From Gnetum montanum (Eukaryota; Streptophyta; Gnetopsida; Gnetales; Gnetaceae), in contig MNCI01000657.1 of NCBI GenBank assembly GCA_015680685.1, forward strand, positions 7,885-42,675: 34,791 bases of DNA, read 5' to 3'. The position numbers and the translations under genes were made by a program. The notes beneath the pieces were generated by a model. The model worked only from the letters and a program-made list of their open reading frames with translations, had not been told where the DNA came from and did no database searches. Numbering within the stretch: the stretch's first letter is position 1; each line of letters begins with the position of its first letter. Shown here in pieces: positions 8,309 to 18,839 of this stretch.

Positions 8309-11027
8309 TCACGTAGTTCCTGAAGGTGGTGGCTCCTTCATCGGTTGCTTCCCTTTATTGCCAAGCTTCTGAAATTTATAACAATTGAGTAGTACCTACA
8401 ACCTCATCATTGGGTCATGTATCATCCAGGCTGCTAAGATGATGTGTGTTGGTGCTTGCACATCCCAAGGACATGGCAGCTATGAAAACATTTGGTTAAC
8501 CTTCACATACTAGGCTACAAACTACCATCATTCCTCCTCAAAGGCCCTGGCATTTTCTCTCAACTCATGATAATCTATTAGTCTCCTAGCAAAGTCTAAG
8601 GCTTCATCCTTCTGTCCATGGTAGTGAGCTTTAATCACTTCCAATTCTAAGTTTGCTACATGAAGTTTCTATAAAGCATCTTTTCTGGCTGAAAACTCTT
8701 TTTCATATAGTGTGTAGGTGGTCACTACCTACTTCTCCAACTCATTTCTAGGCTGAACTTCTATTAATATGGTGAGGTTGGCATATCAGAGGTTAGCCAA
8801 TGCCATGTATTCTTTTAAATCTTCGATCTGTAGGTCTTTATTCTTCACTTCCACTTGATGGACCAGTGCATAACTATCCAATATGGGTTTCCAATTAGGA
8901 GTTTGCATTGACATAGACCTAATGTGGGCTTTGGCTATCTGGATCTCTTTTTCATTGATCTACTTGTACATGCCTACCTAGTCCTGGAAGTGTTTCTTCA
9001 ACTTCTCATGCTTTTTTGCCTCATTTTTCCATGCACTTATGTTGATTGTAGACTTCTATCAAATGACATAGACCTAAGAGAGTTCTATTTTCCTTAGCCA
9101 ATCTATTGATATCTTGGTTGATCCTCACTCATTATTCTCTCAATTAGTGGAGACTTTCCTCCAAAATGTCCTTTTACTTTTCTATGGTGGTCAACCTTGA
9201 GTTTGTTTCCTTAAGCTATTTATTTTCTTCTTGGATGGCAATTAATGTTTTCTTGTAGTCATAGGATTGTGCCTTAACAATAGAGGCATTCCAGACCACC
9301 TTCTCCTTTTCTTCCTTGGTAGCTTTATTTTGTTCAATTAATTTATTCAAATACACTATTCTGAATTGATCCAGCTAGTTAGGTGTGAAAAACTAGGTAA
9401 GGTCCCATCTTTTAGCTCTCAAGGTGACCAACTCTTGTTGAAAATGTTGCACTTCTACTTCTACATGTTCCACCCTAGTCTCAACCATGACTAGCTTTCC
9501 TTTGGTGGTGATGAGGTCTAACTGGACTATAGTGACATCACTAGGGATGTCAAACAGGGTGGTCATTACTTATCTTATCTATAGCAATCGATCAAATACA
9601 TCCTCATGAGTTGTAGGAGTCATTGAAGTCCTAGTGAGCATTTGTGCATCTCTAGTCCTAGTCAAATCTATTATGGGCATAATAGGTACATTAAAAGATT
9701 CCTTGGTGTGGTCTATTATCGCCTCTGTTGTGCCTGTTGCACCCTAATGCTACATGACCACTACTATGGCACCTTCTCCTATTTCAAGCATCACTTAAAA
9801 TAATGCAGCATTACCAAACATTTGTCTTAACCACTAGGATTCGCCTCCTGATTGTAGTGAAATTTTCCCCCTTGTTAGATCAGCAAAAATAGTGGGCTGC
9901 ATAATGTCATTGATGATTCTAAAGAGGTTGGATTCATCTCTGCTCCCCCAAGTAACAGCTTCAACAACTTTTTACAAATGGATCATTATTGACCTATAGT
10001 CTTATGGCGATGCTAGAGGAACTTGTGTCTCACAATGTTGTTTAAGCTCTTACTTTATTTCTTTCTCTAGTTCCACTTCCTTCTCTAGTTCTGGTTCTTC
10101 AACAAGGTCTCTCCTTGGTGCTAGAGGATTGAGTAGTTCAGTGAAGGAAGCATTCTAAGCCCTCCTAGGAACGTCATTTATGTATCCTAGGATTCCAACA
10201 CATTTACACAACTTTTGAATCAAGTAAGGAAATGGAAGTGTTAGCTTCCATGCCTTCTTCTCTTCAAACTGCCTTTGAATTTCCATATAATATAACTGGG
10301 GAATGTTGGCCATGTATTTGCCCATTAGTATGACACTTCCCATAGCTGCATATGTGGAAATTCTATTTAGCCCTTTGGTTAGAAAGAGGTGGTATGTGCC
10401 TATCTTGAAGTAGGTCCTCTCTTGTAGAGTTAATTCATTATATGTTTTATTATCTTTATTGTATGCCTACTTCAACCATAGATTTCTAGTGTTAGAATCA
10501 AACCTCGTGGATAGATGTGCTAACTTTGCCTCCTTATTTGGTAGATTTAAAGCCTCTACAATTACTTTAACCGACAAGGAAATAATGACTCTACTAATGT
10601 TAACTATGATACCTTCTTCCCTATTGTGCCAAAATTGGTAGGTTTTGCCAAGGTACCATTCACCACTATCTAAAAGGATGGGCCACAAAGGTGATGCCTG
10701 GAGTTTCATCTGAACTACCTTAGGACTAAATGCCATAAATGGGCTGAATTTCATCTCCACAATGACTATGGTTGACATGGATTTCTCTTGAATAGCTACA
10801 AGGCATTCTAGGGATAATGTGAGGCATTGTCCCTACATGGGAGCTTGTGGTTCCATGACCTCTCCTTGGACCAACTACTATGTGACATGAGCCTCTAGAT
10901 GTATGCTAAATGATTGGGCCTCTTATTCCTTGTGCTCAACATGCTTTCCTTGTTGACCTCTACCACCTCTTGGGCATTTAGCTACTCCCTGCAAAGGTCC
11001 CTCTTGTCCTCCATGTTTTGGGACCAT
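8309..11027 (-). pseudogene. ORF3 of element B
   Basis: This is a coding-like region of about 906 codons, nearly the same length as the copy in C (about 908), with several stops. The start ATGGTCCCAAAA corresponds to ATGGCACCAAAA in C. Segments in order on the minus strand: 10680-10470, EWYLGKTYQFWHN then SLSVKVIVEALNLP; about 10440-10330, LQERTYFKIGTYH; 10300-10180, QLYYMEIQRQFEEKK then LTLPFPYLIQKLCKCVGI; about 9600-8600, long charged coiled-coil-like stretches (VEVEVQHFQQELVTLRAK); near 8490, MFS-LPCPWDVQAPTHI, the C-terminal box; then EPPPSGTT and a stop. The LP-FP-LI--LC pattern resembles the putative plant transposon protein domain (Transposase_32) often found downstream of plant gypsy pol. 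That is recalled from the family and was not searched. It could instead be an env-position ORF, but I see no clear signal peptide or membrane anchor. Confidence 0.75.
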
Positions 11028-13113
11028 TTGTAATCAATCAAGGGTCAAATGTTACTAAGTTGTTATTCTTCATCATTAACAAGTTTATACCATCCTCATG
11101 ACCTTAGTTTCATTAAGTTATTTAGCTCAAATGATTGTAGAGTTAGAAAAATTTTTAGAAAAAATGCCCAAAAAATGATAACCATTTTTATGATCCTTCA
11201 CAATTGGCTTTTTTTTCATAGGTATGGCTTATTATGACAGTTATGGTCCCTTGGGTGAAAAAAAATAATGTTTTTGGCATTAATACAATTTATTTTTCAT
11301 TATAATGCTTAAGGTTTTTAACACTCTTACCCTTATAATACTTTTTAGGTGATAGCAAATTTTGAAAAATTGGCTCAAGTTTTCCATGCAAGCACACCTC
11401 TCCCCCCCTAATCCCATGACTAAATTGAACACTCTAGGTTCAAATAAGTCCAAATGATACAAGGATCAAAGTAGTAATGAGTAAGATATTGCAAGTGGAA
11501 GTTGATTGCATAAAGCTATGAGTGCCAAAAGAAAATTTGAAAAACTTCCCTAGTTGCAAATGATGAGAATGGATTTTTGGGATACCACAGGGGTCATATA
11601 TATAGTTTTGTTAGACCCGATATTAGGTATCCGATGTTGAGGCTGACCTGATATCAGGTGGTTGATATTGGGGTTTACCAATGTTCATTTAGTGGGGGGT
11701 ACTTGGCATACCAAATGAATCTTTGTGATAAATGAAAGAATTTTAGGTTAGATACATAGTTTTGGGGTAACTAGGAAATCATATTTAGGTACTAGAAGTG
11801 GGATAAGATGGAGTTGTTAACATTAAAAGCTTCAAAAGATGCAAGAAAAGGGGTATTAGACCTATGGTGTGGAATAGATTAATGATACGATAAGGGAAAG
11901 TAGTAAATTAAACATTTATGCACATGGAAGGTGAAGAATGATGTGGTTATGTCAAATAAGTACAAGTTGCAATAGTTACATAAGTGGATCCTCCCCAAAG
12001 CAAGCTCTTGGCTATAATTCACTTGTGTAACCACATCTAAAAATGTTTGTAGGAACCAAAGGGGTTGAATGCAATGCATACCTGTGAAACAAAACTCACA
12101 TCTTAAAACCACCAGTTTGAGGAAATAATGCTATGTTACACAAAACCACAAGTTAGGACCATACGAACAGCGACATGAGATGGACTGTAGAAAGGATTGT
12201 AGGAAGTGGGTCATGAGGAATCTTACCAAAGGCATAATGAATTCTTAATGTGTTATTAATGGTTAAGATAATCATAAGCCCTACTTTCCAAGATTTGAAC
12301 CAAGTCTAAACCACATTTCAATGACATCGCATTGCTCATCACTTCAGCTAACAACCATAAGACTACCATAGTTACAAGGAGTAGCATCACTTAAGTTTTG
12401 TCCAAGGGAGGAGTTTATTCAAGGCACCTCTTTTTTTTTAATGATGGAAGTAATCTAAGAAGCCACCAACCTTTAGGCATGGATACATATCTTTTTGGTG
12501 GGACCCACAGAAATGTATTCTATGCCCTTTTATGTTACTCTTACTCCCATTTTTCATTAGATCTATAGGAATGTAATTAGAAACTTGGCAACATAATATA
12601 ACATACAAAAGTGGCCAAAGAGAATCCACAAATCCCCTTGATGTCATGCCCTTCACATTCCCACTTAATTCTTCACTTTTTTGTCTAGGCACCATGATTA
12701 CGAGTTTATTGTTAGTTTTGATGATGAAGAAGAATATCATTATAACCATGGTAAGAACCTCTTATTAATGGACTAGATGGATGGATGACATGGTTCAATT
12801 GTCTTAATAATCAGTCCCTCATGACTCAACAACATAGAGAAAACCTCACCTCAATGGGCTACATGATCATTTTATTCATAAGTAAGATTACTTTACAGAG
12901 AAAATGAAAACAAAAAATGGAAAAAGTTGAAAAGGATAGGAAAAATTGTATTAATAAAATAAAAAATGACAAAAAATTGTAAAAAAAGAAGAAGATGAAA
13001 AACACTTATTAATTCTAAAGGTTAAAATGAGGGGTTTCCCCCATGACTAAGCATTTGTCCATGGTAATAATTAATAAATGGATAGGTTGGTTCCATGCAT
13101 GTGTAAAACAATG
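11028..13113 (-). other. Spacer of element B in the place of pol
   Basis: About 2.1 kb separates gag from ORF3. It holds no RT, protease or integrase motif in any frame I could follow. The gag-proximal half (about 13000-12430) aligns with element D 33560-33990, which is also directly after gag. The ORF3-proximal part (about 11270-11028) resembles the pre-ORF3 spacers of A and C, with a TTTTTCTAACTC block. A homopolymer- and AT-rich stretch lies at 12890-13010. A GATATTAG/GATATC-rich stretch at about 11610-11680 resembles U3 sequence of B's own LTRs. Confidence 0.7.
12438..12749 (-). pseudogene. Short conserved reading frame in the B/D spacer
   Basis: A 103-codon open frame; from an internal ATG it starts MVPRQKSEELSGNVKG and includes TSRGFVDSLW and DLMKNGSKSN. 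Element D at about 33730-33955 carries recognisable matches (TSRRLADSLW and DLMKNGSKSN) at the same place relative to gag, but in different frames and with stops. The similarity may be nucleotide conservation of a spacer and not a protein. It matches no family I know. Confidence that it was ever coding is low. Confidence 0.3.
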
Positions 13114-15556
13114 TTAACCTTTAATTATCGAACCACTAGGTGTCTCTTGGTTTAGTGGCAACTGCATAGGTAGATTGTTTTGCACACACTTGGTTGTTAA
13201 AAGGATGTGGGTCAAAGTATGAGTTGTGTCAATGTCGTAGATGTTTGACCCATGATTGCACCCTGGATCATGATTCAATATGCATGGATTTGTTTGTCTC
13301 CCCACACTACTAGATTCATTTCTTTTGTTGAGTGTTGGAGTAACGATGAATGGTGGCCCTTGAGTAAGTGTAAAGGATGTTAATTGTGAAAGGGAAGGTG
13401 TTGCACTAGATTGGCATTATCCTAGTTCAAATGATGTGGTAGGTCCATGAGTGTTGCACTTCAGCTTGGGGCCTATCCTAAAGAAAGGACATTTTTAACT
13501 TTATAGTGGGAACCTACTGATATCAACATGTCCATGCATGTTCACAGCACAAGTGGCATTCATTTCTTGATGTTGTTGTGCTGAACTTTCCTACATTGTT
13601 GGAAGTGGCATATGATGGGGTGGAGTTTGAGAATATTGAGGATAAGATGGAGGGTAAGAGGTGCGAGGTGATGATCCTTCAAGAGATTTCATGGGTTGAT
13701 GGTACTCAGGAGAGTGATAGCAATGATTGGAAGTAGAGGACATAGAACTAGTTTGGGAAATAGGGTGTTGAACATAATATTCCTACTAGTTGGGCTAGTA
13801 GTAAGGGTAAGGTTGGTTTGGTGATGGCCTCCCCCATGATTTTGGGTTTTTCCACTACGATTGATGATAGTGTTGAAGCTGGTAATAAGTCCCCCTAGGA
13901 TAGTACAATTAATTGTGGGGTTATTTATTATTACCATGTGGAAAAGGAAATCTCCTAAGCATGTGCTTCTATATAAAATTTGGATTTAATGCACCTATCC
14001 AATACTCATGTAGATGCAACATGACTAGGCAATGACCCTTCAGATGGTCATATGTACAGATGTCACATCCATTATCATTGTCTATGGTTGAGTCTATAGC
14101 CTCACTTTCTTTAGTCATTTTCCTTACTTACCAATAAGTGTTCCTAGATGTTTCTTAGTTCTTCTTCCTTTGTGTACTATGATTGCCTATTCACTTTCTA
14201 TTATCTTCTCCTTGATGGTTTCTATGAAAGTTGTAACTTTGTCCTTTACCTTTTTTGACATCCTATAGAACCTTGCTTCAAGTTCATCAATAGACGCCTA
14301 CATCAACAAGGTTTATTGTGGAATCACCCTATCAAGAGCTTCCTCTTTCTCTATACCATAGATGTGGACCTTTTTCTTTAGGTTCATTTTGCATAGCTCT
14401 TTATAGATGTGGATATCAATGATGTTTCTCAACATTCTCTCACTTGCATAGCTCTCCTTCTTCTTTTTCCACATGCATGATTAACTTGAATCTGATGGGT
14501 TTGTAGCTTGAACAATTGACCTAGAGCATACATCCCAAGAGTCTCTCTCATTTTATTATGAAGTCCATTTATGATGTGGAAAAGTTACTTTTCCTCATAG
14601 AAACCATGGGTTGGACACCTATTCAACAGGCAATAATATCCATCAAAGGCCATGTCCAAGGGTTCATTTTGTTCTTGTCTCCATCCTTGGATCTATCTCC
14701 TTAGATTAGATACCTTCATGTAAGTTTGGTATTTCTCATTGAAGAGTTGCAACAACGTGGACCACTATCAGATTGAGTTGGGTTTCAACAATCTATACCA
14801 CACTTTGCCTCTATCGATTAGTGTCCTACAAAAAAGCTTAAGCTTTTGCCATCCACTTTCAATATTGTATAAGGCACATGCATCTTGGAAGGCTTGTAAA
14901 TGATGTTTTGGATCCAAATCATAACCTTCTACAAATTTAGGGATATTATCCATATCAAGCTTGGGTAATCAACTTTCATTGCGATGCCTATGGGGTATCT
15001 TAACTGCCTCAATGATCTACATCAAGCTTTTAATGGCCAACAAGGATTCATCATCATCAACCATGTTACGATGAAAATTGCTATTGCTATTCATTTGATT
15101 GTGATGATTTTGTCTATGTTCATTTTGACATCTTAGATTTTTCCTATAGGTTCAATTCTTATTTTGATTTTGATTTTGATACCAATGCTAAGCTTGTTTT
15201 CTATACTTACATTTTTCTTCATCAAAACTAGATGTTGAGGCAAAAGAAGAAACTAAGGAACTAGGAGGGTTGCCATGGCTTCTAGGGTGTTCCTCTTGGT
15301 CCCTTGATTTATCGTTTCTAGGTTTTGAGGTTGTCTTAGGCCTTGAGGCCTCCCCAGGTCTAGGACTTACTTCATCTCCTCTAGGATTGTCTATCTTAGG
15401 TGAATGTAGTCTTTGAGTGTATTTACGGTGCGTATGAACACTTGAGACCCCTACTTGAGATTGGTCACTCCAATTTTCTTCATTATATATCTCGTTAGTT
15501 CTCTAATGAATGCTTGCATCATATAATGCATTATCACTTCCTAGTGAAAGAGACAT
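13114..15556 (-). pseudogene. gag: gag of element B
   Basis: This is the capsid/nucleocapsid precursor of the Ty3/gypsy particle. The start MSLSLGSDNALYDASIH lies about 100 bases after the PBS and corresponds to MPLLQDYNNATSSEEVH in D. The retrotransposon gag core is at about 15000-14500: KFVEGYDLDPKHHLQAF, WQKLKLFCRTL, KVWYRLLKPNSI, then PLDMAFDGYY and LFHIINGL. A complete CX2CX3HX4C zinc knuckle (CDICTYDHLKGHC) is at 14029-14067. The C-terminus is rich in Pro, Ser, Tyr and Gln. Relative to D there are about 85 extra codons before the core, including an NQNQNKN stretch. Several stops and at least one frameshift between 14768 and 14067 make it a pseudogene. The total is about 814 codons. Confidence 0.88.
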
Positions 15557-15660
15557 TATTATTGGTTGTGATGTGTGTGATTTAATATTTTATGAAAGAT
15601 AGGTCATGAATGCATTTATAGAGATCGTGTATAATATAACTAATCTAGATAACTAGCACC
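15557..15660 (-). other. Leader of element B (PBS to gag)
   Basis: The leader aligns with that of element D. Both have GGTGCTAGTTA, CTAGATTAGTTATAT and an AAATCA(C/A)ACACA block just before the gag ATG. No ORF. Confidence 0.7.
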
Positions 15661-15680
15661 ATCCTTGGCAATGGTGCCAA
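15661..15680 (-). other. Primer binding site of element B
   Basis: On the minus strand TGGCACCATTGCCAAGGA follows the LTR by one base. It matches the Asp-tRNA-type PBS TGGCGCC-TTG-CGGGGA of Athila-like elements except for G-to-A changes at former CpG/CHG positions. Confidence 0.8.
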
Positions 15681-16521
15681 TGATTCACACATGATCTGAT
15701 CAAATTCCATGGATGGGACTAGTTTTGCATCTAGATCATTATGCCTTGATCATAGTTTGTCATCTTTCCACTTGGACTAGTGGTAGCTTTATCACATATG
15801 GTTTAGTCCAAAGTGAGGCATATGATTGATGTTGACTAGCCCTATGCTTCTCCTAATGATAATAAAGAAGTAAATTAATTAAGCTAATTAATAGTTGAAA
15901 GTAAAATCTAAACTAGACTTTGTGTGATGAGTATCCATTTCCAATCATCCACACATGCCCTGGACTTCGCATAACTACTACTAGGATCACCAAGCATATG
16001 TCATTGGGCTTACCAAATGATACACTATTGAGTTACCAAGTAATTACACTTAAGCACTCACAATTAGTTGTGCTCATTCTACTTAATGATAAGAATTGTA
16101 AAGAGCATTAAATGGAAACATTAACTAAGGAAAATGATAAATGATTAAATAATTAAAAGCAATAATAAATCTAAGTGGATGCTACAATGATGAAAGTAAT
16201 CTTGATTTTTATTTTTGGTCATGCAACGTGTCCAAGTACATCACACTCTAATAAGAATGTTGTACAATCACTTAACATCACACTGTGGGCATGCACTAAA
16301 ACTAACAAAACTTAAAATCAAAAATCTATGAAAAAGTTATTTAAAATCTATCAACCCACTACTACCCAACCATGCACACAACTATTGTATTTATAGGCTA
16401 GCACAAAATAGATGATATTGGATATCATACATCATTTCTTGGGGCCTAATATTACATATCTAATATCAAGGCTCTAATATCAGATATCTAATATTAGAGT
16501 TGAAAAAATCATGACTCATCA
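15681..16521 (-). mobile_element. 5' LTR of element B
   Basis: On the minus strand it starts TGATGAGTCATGATTTTTTC at 16521. It carries TATAAATA (16388-16395) and AATAAA (16208-16213), and aligns along its length with the 3' LTR at 7252-8121. About 45 bases are missing at its 3' end: GTGTGAA joins directly to TCA and the PBS, so the GGGGTACC terminal motif is gone. U3 holds several GATATC/GATATT-type modules. Confidence 0.88.
16388..16395 (-). promoter_or_regulatory. TATA box of element B 5' LTR
   Basis: On the minus strand GCCTATAAATACAAT matches the promoter context of the other LTRs. It would drive the genomic RNA of element B. Confidence 0.72.
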
Positions 16522-16535
16522 CTCACTACTCATCA
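16522..16535 (+). mobile_element. Last bases of element C 5' LTR, with B target duplication
   Basis: CTCAC is the duplicated target of B (CTCGC at 7247-7251). TACTCATCA is the displaced end of the LTR that begins at 6338. Together they restore the usual CTCRCYACTCATCA terminus. Confidence 0.85.
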
Positions 16536-16536
16536 T

Positions 16537-16554
16537 TAGCATCATTTCCAAGGA
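16537..16554 (+). other. Decayed primer binding site of element C
   Basis: TAGCATCATTTCCAAGGA sits one base after the LTR end. Against the preserved PBS of D (TGGCGCCATTGTCGGGGA), most differences are C-to-T or G-to-A changes. It is more decayed than the PBS of B, which agrees with B being nested inside C. Confidence 0.75.
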
Positions 16555-18000
16555 CTATTTCTATTGAAACATGCACTACTAGGATTAGTGAGCATTATTA
16601 ATATCGTTGGACAAACCCCAAGGTTGACATCATTCTTAATTATTTATAATTACAAAAGCACATTGATTATTTTATTTGTTGCAAAATGTCTTCTTCTTCT
16701 CACAAGTGTGATGATGTTAAACCACTAGTCCCATAGGAGTGCAAATTGACTTCACCTTCATCCTACATCAAGATGAGCAATTATGATGGTGTGACATGGA
16801 AGGCAATGTTGTAATGCCTTCCAATCGATTTGCGCCCATGATGCTACTTCAAACTCTTCATAAGTTAGGCATCTGTGATCTTTAAGAAGAATATGTTATG
16901 CATGACTATGACTACCAAGACTATCATCCCATTGAAATACAATGCAAGCGAGATCATCATTAAGAGAAGCATCATGAGGCTGTGAAGGGGAAATAGTTCA
17001 CTAATCCCTTATTCCTACTAAACCAAGATGATAATGAGGATCCTCCCTTTGAGGGCTCTCAACAAGAAAATTCTCCACCCCTTGTTATTAATTATGGAAA
17101 TGTGGCCCTAAATCTACGGTCCACAATGAACAATCCAAGTTTAGGAAAAGATGGAAATCAAGGCAAGGGATCAAATAGGCATCAAGATAATAAAAAAACT
17201 AATGAATGTGACCATAATAACCAAAGGGAAATTGGTAGATACCATGATGGTGGTAGTCCTTGTCCTTCTTCACCCTCTTCATCTACATCCTCTTCCTAAT
17301 CTTTTTCTGATTTTGAAAGATGTCATGGAAGGAACAACCATAATGAAGGTGACTAACAAGACTGCAATGTGAATATGAACATCCTAAGGGATGTTTCACT
17401 ATAGTGTCATGCTTACAATATTTTGGGATGTATGAACTAAATTTGTGACTAGCAATGAGGCAAGCACCCAAACAATTTCCTTATCCTCAAGGCAATCTGA
17501 GGTAGTTCCATCAACAACAACAAGCTTACTATCCAAGTGGAACTCCACCACAACTGTATGAGCAATACCAATAGTGGCACCAACCACATTCATGGGGAAT
17601 GCCACCACCAAGATAGTAATACCCTCATAGGAAACTAGATCCATCTGGGTAGTATGTTCAACAACATGTTTCTCCATGAAGCTCTACAAGTCACGCCTCA
17701 TTCCAGCATCACTATTACCCTCCAAAGTACCATCGAGCTCATTTACCATCTACTTGAGGAGAGAACACATATCCATACCATCCTTCACATCCATCTACAT
17801 ACATCCCTCCACCCTCAACATAGTTACCTCTTGCCTTGTCCATGTAGGACAATATTCCCCATAGTTTTAGTAACAAAATTCTACGAGGGTTGTACATTTA
17901 CAACCAGCTTTCCAGCTAAGTGGTTTAGATAATCAATCCAGAAAAAAATCATTTTTCTAATCCAACAGTCCTCCCAAATCCTCACAACCTAATATGGTTA
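16555..18000 (+). pseudogene. gag-like region of element C
   Basis: This is the expected gag position, but the frame is heavily broken. A possible start is ATG 16686 (MSSSSHKCDD). Pieces seen: DDNEDPPFEGSQQEN near 17025, an Asn/Gln/Ser-rich stretch (KGSNRHQDNKK at about 17165; SPSSSTSSS at about 17275), and a Pro/Gln/Tyr-rich tail at about 17460-17620 (YPQGNL, FHQQQQAYYPSGTPPQLY, MPPPR). I could not find the GYDLDP-HHLQAF core or the CX2CX3HX4C knuckle of the gag in B and D. Either this is another gag lineage or the core is lost. Low-complexity tails of this kind are typical of plant gypsy gag. Confidence 0.5.
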
Positions 18001-18470
18001 GTTGCCTTGTATCTCCATCATTCTCATCCTCTACATCAAATACATTTGAGAGCCCTTCAAATAAAATGTCACCTCAGATCTACACTGTGATGTTAAATCA
18101 TGTTGTTTCCAATTGGATCAAGGCTAGAAACCTTCCCATGAAAAGATTTGACCTAGGAACTCCTCTAATTTACTTACAAATTACTAGACATGAGTCATGC
18201 AAGGCTCTTCTTATTTCAAGTTCAAATGTTAATCTCATCTCGTATGACATGTACAAAGCCTAGAACCTACCACCTCTCAAGAAGAGAAACATCCATTTGG
18301 AATTGACAAACCAATCAATCATTGTTTCTTTGGGGCTAGTAAAGAACATTATGACCATAGTCTGTGGGTGGTCCTCTACCATCTATTTTCTGGTAATCAA
18401 GGTAGAAAACTACAAATGTGACCTTCCAATCATTATAGAAAGGGCATGGTTAAGCATGTTTGATGCATGA
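17994..18470 (+). pseudogene. Aspartic protease region of element C pol
   Basis: The order of blocks fits the retropepsin-like protease of Athila-type pol: SCKALLISSSNVNLISYDMY, LPPLKKRNIHLELTNQS, SLGLVKNIMTIV, then DLPIIIERAWLSM (family pattern: D[ST]G-NVN, L--L-LADRS, PLGI-EDV-V, VPIILGRPFL). The catalytic D[ST]G is replaced by ISS at 18213-18221, and a stop follows DMYKA, so it cannot work. It lies in the third forward frame, whereas RT is in the first, so at least one shift separates them. Confidence 0.72.
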
Positions 18471-18839
18471 ATGGGCATAAGGGACCTCTCCTTGAAAATC
18501 TTCAAGGAGAACAAATTTGAACAACTAGAGAAGAAGCGTGTTCCATGCATTGCATACAATGATAACAAGTGCAATTACATGTAAACATTTGGTCCATCAA
18601 AAGTATATACATTAAGGCATGCAGTCAATGTGCATAGGAAATTGATATCCAAGGGTGCCTATACATCATAGCCATAAAATAGGAAGACACCTAGTGTCTA
18701 ACAGTTGACTCTGATAGTAGCACATTATGCTTGGAACCTACTAAGAGCCTGACATGTGCCTATGTTAAAGGCATGGATGAACTTGAGCAATTTCATCACC
18801 AACTCTTTGATGATAAAGATGATGATACCTGTTAGGGAG

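Larger units (their letters stand above)
7252..16521 (-). mobile_element. Element B: complete pol-less Ty3/gypsy element
   Basis: This 9.27-kb element lies on the minus strand inside the 5' LTR of element C. In its own 5'-to-3' order it has: 5' LTR (16521-15681), PBS (15680-15661), gag (15556-13114), spacer (13113-11028), ORF3 (11027-8309), 3' UTR with polypurine tract, and 3' LTR (8121-7252). No protease, RT, RNase H or integrase motif occurs between gag and ORF3. By eye the two LTRs are roughly 85-88% identical (not computed), so it is an old insertion. Target duplication: CTCGC on the left, CTCAC on the right. The layout matches the visible half of element D, so the lack of pol is probably a family trait and not a private deletion. 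Confidence 0.88.

Noticed and set aside
17102-17932. Cluster of overlapping ORFs that could be taken for several small genes
   Set aside because: They are short frames of one decayed gag-like tail. The composition (Pro, Gln, Asn, Ser) and position fit gag, and the opposite-strand ORFs are shadows.
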